22,474 bases of DNA from JBOFDP01 sp051647125 (lineage in GTDB: Bacteria; Bacteroidota; Bacteroidia; Chitinophagales; Chitinophagaceae). The stretch is from contig JBOFDP010000021.1 in NCBI GenBank assembly GCA_051647125.1, forward strand, positions 1-22,474, written 5' to 3'. Shown piece by piece: positions 8,308 to 14,853 of this stretch. The translations under genes were made by a program, and so were the position numbers. The notes beneath the pieces were generated by a model, which was given only the letters and a program-made list of their open reading frames with translations, was not told the DNA's origin and did no database searches. Each line of letters starts with the position of its first letter. The stretch's first letter is position 1.

Positions 8308-8404
8308 CAGAGGAACAGATGAAACATAACCTTTATAAAAGTATAGCAGGGAAATAATTAATTGAGAATGAAATTTAAAACACAATTAAAATAAATTTAA
8401 AAGT

Positions 8405-9299
8405 ATGAAAACAGAACTTCTAAAATTAGTTAAAATTAGTAAAAAAAGAGATAGAAAAACTCGGTAGTGCCGAAGCGGTAGCCCGCAAGATAGGCATAAG
8501 TGGTACAGCTCTTAGCCAATGGCTAAATGGCAAATATGTAGCCGAGGAGGATAACCTCAACCACAAGATAGCCTCCGCCTTAGGATATACCGAAGAACTT
8601 TGGAAGATAGCCGAAACCAGAGATGTAAAGATACTACATTACACTTTACCAAAGATGAACGAAAGAAGCCTATTTGTAGGTATCAGTGAAAAAGCAGGAA
8701 TCTGCAAAACAGCGAGCATAGTAAGTAGCCTATGCCAAAAATAAAAAAGAGGTATTTTTGGTAAAAGCCAGAGAATGGGGTGGGCGAATTTTTGTGGACG
8801 AAGTGATGCGAGTACTTGGCTTGAAAAAACCAAATGGCTATGTAACTATGGACACGAAGATAATGTTTATCTGTGGGTTTTTCAAAGAAAGAAGAGACAA
8901 GAAATGCAAGCTCATCATAGACGAAACGGACAAGCTACGACCATCGGCACTACGCACCTTGATACCTATGTATAACGAATGCGAAGATATACTTTCAGTA
9001 GTGATTTGTGACACCGAAAATTTGAAAAAAAATAAAGAGAGGTGTAAACTATCAACGCAAAGGCTATGATGAATTGGATAGCCGATTTGGAAGGCACTAT
9101 TTAGGTATGACAGGAGCTACCAAAGGAGATGTAAGATGTAAAAGCGATATGTGAAGCCAACGGGCTAACAGCCACTGAAAAAATACAAACCGTATGGAGC
9201 GAATGCCCCAAAGCAAGGAAAAATATAGATAGTAAAGATATAGAAGTAGTCATAGATATGAGACTCTTAAAAAGATTGATACAAAGGGAATTGTTTTAA
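8405..9299 (+). pseudogene. MuB-like transposition ATPase, frameshifted
   Basis: MuB is the AAA+ ATPase that binds target DNA and activates MuA. The pieces, in order: an N-terminal HTH (GSAEAVARKIGISGTALSQW), a P-loop region (GISEKAGICKTAS, near 8680-8712, with Cys where Gly is usual before KT), then KNKKEVFLVKAREWGGRIFV, a Walker B motif LIIDETDKL (about 8911-8937) followed by RPSALRTLIPMYNECEDI, and a C-terminal helical part ending KRLIQRELF at 9299. At least four frame changes are needed, the first at seven A (8441-8447). The HTH-plus-ATPase layout and position next to MuA make the assignment secure. Domain order is complete, so decay is by small indels. Confidence 0.85.
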
Positions 9300-9338
9300 T
9301 TGATAGTGGATAATTGAAAATTTTAAAACAAATTAAAT

Positions 9339-9740
9339 ATGGGTGAACTAAAAATTTTGGACAAGACAAAGCAGCAAAGGCTTGATTATTTGCAAAGCAA
9401 GATTTACTTGCTAAAAGAGCTGTGGATGACAGAACGAGAATACGCTTTAAAAGAGATGAAGGTAGGCGAGCTATTTGTAAAACTTTTTTGGGAAGGTAGA
9501 CCTGTACTACAACTGCAATTACTCACGAACGAAAGGCTGGAATTTTGGACATCTTTTAAATATGAATGGTTTAAACACGACATCGTTGTGGTGAATAATT
9601 TCTGCTACAAAGGTATAAGAATGGATATAGGTATACAGGAATTTGAAAGCAAACTATTTGACTTCCAACGCCGATGTGGTAAAGAATATAATTTACGAAG
9701 TAAATACAAAAATAGATATGAGACATACCACTCAAAATAG
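9339..9740 (+). CDS. Unidentified protein of the phage early region
   Basis: An intact frame of 133 residues, 39 bases after the MuB-like gene. It is highly charged, without membrane segments: an N-terminal helical stretch (QQRLDYLQSKIYLLKELWMT), a middle part with FWEGRPVLQLQLLTNERLEF, and a basic tail (QRRCGKEYNLRSKYKNRYET). I do not recognise the family. Position in the early operon suggests a small accessory phage protein. Its last codons overlap the start of the next, GemA-like remnant at 9718 in another frame. It is one of few prophage frames with no visible break, though the tail after about residue 110 could belong to a second, merged gene. Confidence 0.5.
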   Translation: MGELKILDKTKQQRLDYLQSKIYLLKELWMTEREYALKEMKVGELFVKLFWEGRPVLQLQLLTNERLEFWTSFKYEWFKHDIVVVNNFCYKGIRMDIGIQEFESKLFDFQRRCGKEYNLRSKYKNRYETYHSK

Positions 9741-10151
9741 CCAATTACACGGATTGCTCGGTAAATTACAAATCAAAGAAATGAAACCTTGTCTTGTATC
9801 TCAAAATAGCCAATGGGAGGACTATTCATAGTAGTGAGATGTTGGTAACAAAAAGAGAATCATTGATAGACTACTTCAAAAAAGAATGATTGAAAAAGAG
9901 CTATTCCAAGATAGCCATAGATTGTGATAGAAAGCGTAAAAGATTGATAGACTTAAGTAGATAGATAAATCCAGCGGAAACAGCAGTACCAGATATAATA
10001 CACTTGGTGTGAAACGATGGGTGTAGGGGATGGAGTTAATAATGTGAAGAGAATATTCAATGAATATTCGTTACCAGAACTTATAGCTCTTGAAAGAAAA
10101 TATATTACTAAAGTAGTAGAACCAAGAAAAAAAGCATTGACAAAAATATGA
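9718..10151 (+). pseudogene. GemA-like (Mu gp16, DUF1018-type) remnant
   Basis: From ATG 9718 the frame reads MRHTTQNSQLHGLLGKLQIK and stops at 9831. Further pieces follow in other frames: RTIHSSEMLVTKRESLIDYF (about 9820-9886), CDRKRKRLIDLSR (about 9922-9957), INPAETAVPDIIHLV after a TAG, and NNVKRIFNEYSLPELIALER ending at a TGA (10149-10151). The end resembles the closing part of GemA-like proteins, where an Asn-Tyr-Leu-rich helix leads to a Phe/Tyr tail. GemA in Mu alters host gene expression. The assignment rests on general pattern and position, and the gene is clearly broken several times. Confidence 0.4.
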
Positions 10152-10592
10152 AACGTAAGAAAGCCAAAAAATTTTGTGAGCAGGAATATAACAATATCGG
10201 TTTTACGGGTAAATGGCAGAGCATTTTGGCAACCCCGAATGGAAAAGTACATGGCTAGTATTTGGTAAAAGTGGTAGTGGAAAGACTGAATTTTCGATGC
10301 AACTGGCAAGGTATATGAGTGAGCATGGAAGAGTGGAATATGTGAGCAGTGAGCAGGCTGACAGCTCGGGCTTGCAAAAGGCTTGGAAACGCAATGAAAT
10401 GCACAAATACGATAATGTATATCTCGTCTATGACACCACCAAAGAAGACATATTTAAACTGATAAAAATGAGGGGTAAGCACACCTGCATCATCATAGAT
10501 AGTATAGACTACAGCAAGATACGTGTAGAAGGTTACAAGCAAATGGCGGTGATGGCTAACCGCAAGCATAAAACCCTGTTATATGGTATGAT
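10148..10592 (+). pseudogene. RecA-like P-loop ATPase of the Mu-like phage, truncated
   Basis: Starts as MKRKKAKKFCEQEYNNIGFT at 10148 and, after one frame change near 10200, continues from about 10213 as AEHFGNPEWKSTWLVF with P-loop GKSGSGKT (10264-10287), then EYVSSEQADSSGLQKAWKRN and a Walker B-like stretch TCIIIDSIDYSKI. This layout matches a RecA-like ATPase found next to the transposition genes of Bacteroidota transposable phages. Recognisable sequence ends at about 10575-10592, where it runs into a foreign reading frame; the normal protein should continue with the sensor region after a HRNK-type motif. The open frame reaches 10620 with unrelated codons. Its exact job in the phage is not known. 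Confidence 0.65.
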
Positions 10593-10934
10593 GGGCCTTT
10601 TAGTTATCAGGATACTATAATTTTTAGTCAGATGGATACAACTGTTATATTATCGGAGTTTGTAAGACTACAAAAGTATCGTGATAATGTTACTGGTATA
10701 ACTTCGTACTACTACGATGAAACAACCAAAAGTGGTTCAATATTTGTGAGGGAAAGAAGGAAAAACCCTGATACTCAAGAATGGGAGTTCTTTGAGTGTG
10801 GCGTAATAGCCAGATTTAGAATATCTGGTGGCAATTTACTATTTCAAAGAAAAGGTTCAGAAGAATCAAGAATCTGGTACAACAATGTTGATCCTCTACG
10901 TATAGAGAAATATGTCTTTTTCCATAAAGAATAA
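10584..10934 (+). pseudogene. C-terminal part of a lipocalin-like (lipo)protein joined to the phage ATPase
   Basis: In a frame different from the ATPase, coding-like sequence starts at about 10584 (WYDGPFSYQDTIIFSQ) and runs through the in-frame ATG at 10632 to TAA 10932-10934. The whole stretch alternates short hydrophobic and polar runs (GITSYYYDETTKSGSIFVRE, then ARFRISGGNLLFQRKG), as in small beta-barrel lipoproteins of Bacteroidota. The WYDG start resembles GTMWIRKN in the lipoprotein remnant at 13192-13795, so these may be related. The N-terminal signal peptide is missing, lost at the junction with the ATPase. A strong terminator follows. No specific family is claimed. Confidence 0.5.
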
Positions 10935-10952
10935 AAAAAGTGAAGACACGAG

Positions 10953-10982
10953 AAAGGTGGCAAATAACTTGCCACCTTTTTT
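10953..10982 (+). terminator. Strong terminator between convergent genes
   Basis: AAAGGTGGCAA (10953-10963) pairs with TTGCCACCTTT (10969-10979), 11 bp with a 5-nt loop, followed by more T. It lies between the rightward fragment ending at 10934 and the leftward gene ending at 11006, so it may serve both strands. Confidence 0.9.
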
Positions 10983-11005
10983 ATTGCCCTTCCTATTGTA
11001 ACACT

Positions 11006-12574
11006 TTACCAACCTAATATTGTGGGTTTATCAGCTTCAAAATCGTATGCTTTATGATTACGATCGTGAGGGCTTGGAGTCTTGTAAAAGTTTGGCATAC
11101 TAGGACTTGTAGGAGCACGCAAAAATGCTTTATAGCTATTTACATGAGTATTATTGATAGCTGTACCTCGTGTTTGGGTAGATACCTCTTCAGTATAGGG
11201 TTTACTGTAATCATCTGTACTAAAAACGGCAGTAAAAACTATTTTGCTGGCAGGAGAGTCGCAGGAAATAGTAGTACCTACGCCCAAATCAAAATCAAAT
11301 GCAGAATAACAGGTACTATCTACGATTTGCTCATAAACCTTAGTAACAACTCTATCGGTAGTTGTATTAAAACTCACTCTATACCAATTTTTGTTTTCCA
11401 AAAACCAACCTCCCGGGTCATTCTTGGCAATAAAACTATTACAATTTTGAGCCCTACCACGAAAGCATTCAGAGCCGCCTGAAAATACCCACTGTGTTGG
11501 ATCTACAGGATGCCCCTTACTACCGCCTACATCCAACAAATTCATATAACGAGTATCTCCTTTGTCTAAACGGCTGTACCTTGTATTTGGCACTTCTTGT
11601 TTGGTTATCACCACGCCCATATCATTTTTTTTCCATTCTTCTAACCATACTACGATAGATACATCGGGTACAACCACCTCATAGACATACCCATATTCAA
11701 GTCGTTCTAGTGGTGCATACCGCCCTCTACCTGAACCGCACTTATCGCCACATTTTCCTTGATTCGCATAATTGTAACGACCGCCTACTTGAAAAATATA
11801 ACTAGTACCACTTGTATCTTTGGCATAGCTCCCTTTAATTTTCAAACTATAGGCAGGCATATCATTAAAAACATTGATAAAATTAGTACCACTGATAGAA
11901 GGAGTACCTATAGGGATTTCTACGGGCAAATTGTTAATAGGGTTTAAACACATTAAATGTATGTTTTCGTAATTGCTAGAATTTTGTTCTTTTGGAGTAT
12001 AAAAATTAGCACTATATTTAGGGAAATTTTTTGTCATATCATTGACCCTTGCATTCAACATATCGGCAGTATCTTTTTTTATTCCCCACGCTACAAAATC
12101 ATTAGGTACTAAAGCCCTATGCTTGACGAACATATTAGCCACATCTACGACTTTGGTTTGTGTAGAAGTTACATTCACATTGCTTTGAGCCATTTGTGAA
12201 GGTGTCAAATCCCTATTAATGAAGTTATCGGCATTGATATGGAGGCTCAAATTCCTAAGCAGTCTATTAAATAGACTATTGCTAAATTGTTGGGGAGAGA
12301 TGAATATCCTACAAGAGTATAGCCTACGGGTAGCATCTCCTTTGGGATCAACACTCACACGCCAACCGCCTACGCCACCGCTATATTGCCACCGCCCACT
12401 ACCGGCATCAGTAGTAGGGGTAATATCTATCGCTCCACCGCTATAATCCTGGATATACCCATAGCCCGAAGTGGTAAGATATTTGTTCTTATCAGCACCA
12501 AAAACAAACTCATCTTTACTCCCTGAATACGATGTATTGCCGTCAATATGCTTCAGCCGGAATAAGCCATTTTT
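11006..12574 (-). CDS. Large unidentified beta-rich protein, 5' end broken
   Basis: Leftward frame open for 522 codons from 12574 to the stop at 11006-11008. A start at the GTG (12358) would give 450 residues, but the frame above it is equally coding-like (GSKDEFVFGADKNKYLTTSG, then GYIQDYSGGAIDIT), so the true start is further upstream and the 5' end is frame-shifted into 12543-12854. The sequence is rich in Gly, Asn, Thr, Tyr and aromatic residues, with a few Cys (NQGKCGDKCGSGRGRY; GGSECFRGRAQNCNSF) and repeated beta-strand patterns, as in secreted or surface proteins. No catalytic motif or family is recognised. It is richer in G+C than the backbone. A secreted adhesin-like or virion surface protein is possible, both speculative. 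Confidence 0.6.
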   Translation of the reverse strand, partial: KNGLFRLKHIDGNTSYSGSKDEFVFGADKNKYLTTSGYGYIQDYSGGAIDITPTTDAGSGRWQYSGGVGGWRVSVDPKGDATRRLYSCRIFISPQQFSNSLFNRLLRNLSLHINADNFINRDLTPSQMAQSNVNVTSTQTKVVDVANMFVKHRALVPNDFVAWGIKKDTADMLNARVNDMTKNFPKYSANFYTPKEQNSSNYENIHLMCLNPINNLPVEIPIGTPSISGTNFINVFNDMPAYSLKIKGSYAKDTSGTSYIFQVGGRYNYANQGKCGDKCGSGRGRYAPLERLEYGYVYEVVVPDVSIVVWLEEWKKNDMGVVITKQEVPNTRYSRLDKGDTRYMNLLDVGGSKGHPVDPTQWVFSGGSECFRGRAQNCNSFIAKNDPGGWFLENKNWYRVSFNTTTDRVVTKVYEQIVDSTCYSAFDFDLGVGTTISCDSPASKIVFTAVFSTDDYSKPYTEEVSTQTRGTAINNTHVNSYKAFLRAPTSPSMPNFYKTPSPHDRNHKAYDFEADKPTILGW

Positions 12575-12854
12575 CTACTAAATGAAATCCCTCTTCATAT
12601 AGAGTATTATCATTTTCATCTAAACCCATACCCGCATTTTCACCTCTTACTAATTTCCTTACAGGGTTCACAATAATCACACACAATCCATAACTTATAA
12701 AATGAGGCAGTGAAAAGAAAAAGAAAAATTTTATTGTTTTTGCGCTAAAAATGACACAATAAGACAGAAAAATAGAAAACAAAAGAATGTCAACAAATCT
12801 ATTTTTATCGGCTTTAAAAACGATTTTTATCGGTTTTGATTTAATGATTACCAA
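12543..12854 (-). pseudogene. Upstream fragment of the same leftward gene
   Basis: This frame ends at 12543, overlapping the large frame by 32 bases. Its second half (NPVRKLVRGENAGMGLDEND followed by LYEEGFHLVEKWLIPAEAY) reads like ordinary protein and passes smoothly into the larger frame if a one-base change is made near the A5 run around 12570. The first half (about 12690-12854) is low-complexity Phe/Ile/Lys sequence with direct repeats and is probably not coding. The real start may be near 12690 or lost. Together the two frames suggest one gene of roughly 560 codons. Confidence 0.5.
12801..12837. repeat. Two direct copies of ATTTTTATCGGYTTT, 22 bases apart
   Basis: ATTTTTATCGGCTTT at 12801-12815 and ATTTTTATCGGTTTT at 12823-12837. 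A near-match in inverted orientation, AAAACGGATAAAAA, is at 5023-5036. Mu-type transposases bind 22-bp sites near phage ends in inverted orientation, so these are candidates for end-binding sites. Confidence 0.45.
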
Positions 12855-12894
12855 AGCTCATAACAACTACTATATATAAGGGGCCTAATCTACT

Positions 12895-12938
12895 CAGATC
12901 GCATAATAAACATGCAATAAATGTACCCAGATCGCATA
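12895..12938. repeat. Pair of CAGATCGCATA direct repeats 33 bases apart
   Basis: Exact 11-base copies at 12895-12905 and 12928-12938. The motif contains GATC and is more G+C-rich than its surroundings, so chance is less likely than for A/T-only repeats. Function unknown. Confidence 0.6.
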
Positions 12939-13019
12939 GAATTATAATATAAAAATAGTCAAACCGCTTTTTTCATAGGTCCAAATATATAAATATTTTT
13001 TTTATAAAAAATTATTTAT

Positions 13020-13106
13020 AAAGGTACTATATAAGTCTATATAAGTACTATAAAGGTATTTTAAAAGTACCATAAACATATCATAAAGATACTATAAGAG
13101 TACTGT
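13020..13106. repeat. Degenerate 11-nt tandem repeat, eight units
   Basis: Eight consecutive units close to AAAGGTACTAT: 13020-13030, 13031-13040 (10 nt), 13041-13051, 13052-13062, 13063-13073, 13074-13084, 13085-13095 and 13096-13106. The unit starts with A-rich bases and most carry a GTAC or ATAC core. Seven of eight are exactly 11 nt, about one helical turn, so the units would face the same side of the DNA. It lies just upstream of the lipoprotein remnant's promoter-like element. Confidence 0.7.
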
Positions 13107-13155
13107 TAATCTCTCATTTGTATGACTAATATATTTTTTTTCCTTGTAAAACTTA

Positions 13156-13163
13156 TATATTTG
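13156..13163 (+). promoter_or_regulatory. Candidate -7 element for the lipoprotein gene
   Basis: TATATTTG fits TAnnTTTG, 29 bases before ATG 13192. No TTG at the normal -33 distance was found. Confidence 0.45.
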
Positions 13164-13191
13164 TACAATTAAAACTTATTCTTAAACGGTG

Positions 13192-13795
13192 ATGATGGAG
13201 TTTCTGTATACTATTATGCCACATCAACCACATCGCCGACAAGGGCTTGGGAAAGCCTTTATTTTTTTCCTACTTACCTTGTTAGTAGTAAGTGTAAGAA
13301 AGATACGAAAATTCTAGAACCTACACCCACCGATTTCAACGCACTCATAGGCACGATGTGGATTAGAAAAAACCCGCCATCCGACGACACTGACATCAAA
13401 GATACATCCTTTTCCTTAATAACGGTATGTACAAACAAGCTAGTTATCGTTTTTGGACGATCAATGGTGCTAGTTATCGTTTTATGATGAATAGTGATGT
13501 AGACACTGTACAAAAAAGTTATTTTGTATATACTTATAGTAACGGAAATGGAGATGTAAAGGAATATGTTCCGCAATGGCAGGGAATACCACCTAACAAT
13601 TTTTACATTGGACATTCTCCACCAAGGTCTGAATCCATTTTTACCATAACAAATGACAAATTAATGCTTACAAGAAATCTAATTCTAACAACTTTGAGAC
13701 CGCTACCACCAGGAACATTGGATACTCTATACAACAATGTTGGAGAACCTCTTGGTGTTTTTGTTAAAAGAAAAAATTTTAACTTATACCAATAG
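13192..13795 (+). pseudogene. Small secreted lipoprotein, broken by two frameshifts
   Basis: The N-terminal frame from ATG 13192 (or, better, ATG 13216) gives a basic start (MPHQPHRRQGLGK) and a hydrophobic core (AFIFFLLTLLVVS). One missing base near 13291 hides a lipobox LVVSC followed by KKDTKILEPTPTDFNALIG in the next frame. A second missing base in four T near 13410-13413 separates this from the third frame, SFFLNNGMYKQASYRF onward, which runs to TAA 13793-13795. The restored protein would be about 200 residues: signal peptide II, then a beta-rich domain, probably outer-membrane anchored. A 15-base direct repeat encodes ASYRF twice. The family is not recognised, but the style is that of lipocalin-like Bacteroidota lipoproteins. 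Confidence 0.65.
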
Positions 13796-13814
13796 TTATA
13801 ACAGATACAAAGGC

Positions 13815-13844
13815 AAAAGGATAGAGATTATCTCTATCCTTTTT
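13815..13844 (+). terminator. Rho-independent terminator
   Basis: AAAAGGATAGAG pairs with CTCTATCCTTTT around an ATTAT loop, 12 bp, with a T run, 20 bases past the lipoprotein stop. Confidence 0.88.
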
Positions 13845-13911
13845 GTATGAGGCTTATAGTCTCATTTACATACAGACTTATTAGGTAATGGAACACCTGG
13901 GAATACAAATT

Positions 13912-14067
13912 TTAACACTTTTTATTAAAATTTAGATTTTGTGGCTCTATTTTTGCTTCTATGTCCCTGCACAAAATAGAAAGATATTTACCTAGTGTTT
14001 GCAGGTCTCCGCACAAATTTGTAGTAATTACACGGGTCTTCGTGTTTGCACTTTCCGTTTTACCCCC
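13912..14067 (-). pseudogene. Unidentified leftward gene fragment
   Basis: A leftward frame of 51 codons to a TAA at 13912-13914, without a start codon (it begins right after a stop at 14068-14070). It reads KTESANTKTRVITTNLCGDL and then LSILCRDIEAKIEPQNLNFN, a composition that looks like real protein and is richer in G+C than the flanking A/T-rich DNA. No family is recognised. It is probably the 3' end of a gene lost when the island decayed. Confidence 0.35.
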
Positions 14068-14120
14068 TTATAGGATTAGACCTATTGTTATATAGATGGA
14101 ATGTAGGAGTTAAATAGGGA

Positions 14121-14741
14121 TTATCTTTTTTCTTTCTCAAGGTTTATTAAAATAATGTCTAATAAGAAGTTTTCTTCATTAAGATTATTTAATAAATAGT
14201 AATTACGTATAATTTTTTGTTTATCAACTAATACGATAAACGGCAACATTTGAGGATGTATACTAAGTTTTAATTCCTTTTCCCAAAATTTTTTTTGTTG
14301 AACAGTATCTTGAAATTTTAAAAAATGTAGCTTTGAAATCAGAAAACTATCTGGTAGAGTAGTATCTACAAAGCAAAGAATATTGAGGAAACTATCTACC
14401 CTAAGTTGTTTTTTTAGATGAGTAAGTTGTTTTAAATATTTATAAGTAATGGTATCGTTACAGGTTGCCCAATAGTATAAAGTAACTTGATTATTAAATA
14501 GATTGCCCAAGTCAAAAATTTGCTGTATATCTGTGTAGTTGGTTACTATAGTATGATTTTTAATTGGACGAAAGATAGTATCATAAATAGTCTTCCCTTT
14601 TTTTGTTTGTATAATTATTGTATCTACAAAATATTTAGGGGGCATTTCTATTTTCTGATATGTACTTGCATAAAGTATAATGTATACTAAGAGAGGCACA
14701 ATAAGCACAATTACTAAACTATAAAAACTACTTTTATACAC
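14121..14741 (-). CDS. SCO1/thioredoxin-like membrane-anchored protein lacking CxxxC
   Basis: A 206-residue protein with one N-terminal membrane segment (about residues 8-27, SLVIVLIVPLLVYIILYAST) and a periplasm-facing domain. The layout resembles Bacteroidota SCO1/SenC proteins: a GKTIYDTIF-type strand, then LYYWATCNDTI where SCO1 has its CxxxC copper site, and near the C-terminus PFIVLVDKQKIIRNYYLL, the thioredoxin-fold strand with the cis-Pro. Only one Cys is present at the active site and the later copper-binding His is not evident. It may have lost copper delivery or have another role. SCO1 proteins insert copper in cytochrome oxidase. Homology is weak; an unrelated thioredoxin-like protein is possible. 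It is divergent from dnaN. Confidence 0.55.
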   Translation of the reverse strand: MYKSSFYSLVIVLIVPLLVYIILYASTYQKIEMPPKYFVDTIIIQTKKGKTIYDTIFRPIKNHTIVTNYTDIQQIFDLGNLFNNQVTLYYWATCNDTITYKYLKQLTHLKKQLRVDSFLNILCFVDTTLPDSFLISKLHFLKFQDTVQQKKFWEKELKLSIHPQMLPFIVLVDKQKIIRNYYLLNNLNEENFLLDIILINLEKEKR

Positions 14742-14785
14742 GATTTGTAGTAAAAATAGGATATTTTTTTAATTTTAAAAAAATC

Positions 14786-14816
14786 TTGTGAACATTTCTT
14801 GAATAATGTATATTTG
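14786..14816 (+). promoter_or_regulatory. dnaN promoter
   Basis: TTG at 14786-14788, 20 bases, then TATATTTG at 14809-14816, a full match to the Bacteroidota -33/-7 pattern. Transcription would start near 14823, which rules out the upstream ATG at 14806 as the start of dnaN and supports ATG 14854. Confidence 0.75.
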
Positions 14817-14853
14817 CAGATTAAATTGTAGAAAAAAAATAATATTACCCATT

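Larger units (their letters stand above)
12855..13191. other. AT-rich spacer with two repeat families, no gene
   Basis: No coding frame is visible. The stretch holds a pair of 11-base direct repeats (12895-12938), a degenerate 11-nt tandem array (13020-13106) and a -7-like promoter element (13156-13163), listed separately. The rest is A/T-rich low-complexity sequence. Confidence 0.6.

Noticed and set aside
6308..10592. A phage using a reassigned stop codon (TAG read as an amino acid) across the prophage.
   Set aside because: The neighbouring phage genes are broken by indels and also by TGA and TAA, not by TAG alone, so general decay explains them better. Only the antirepressor is left as an open case.
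13900..14080. A structured RNA gene (hairpin ACACG/CGTGT and several GCA-rich segments).
   Set aside because: Stems are short, no known RNA family pattern is visible, and the opposite strand carries a protein-like open frame.
4720..14085. Short similarities between 4725-4800 and 13878-14085 (TTACCTAATAA / TTATTAGGTAA and CTTCCGTTTT) as terminal inverted repeats of the island.
   Set aside because: The two matches are in different order and orientation on the two sides and are short; they do not form a consistent inverted repeat.
14806..14853. Upstream in-frame ATG giving dnaN a 16-codon N-terminal extension.
   Set aside because: It lies within the promoter -7 region and the extension is unlike any DnaN start; MKFIVSSNAL at 14854 is the normal N-terminus.
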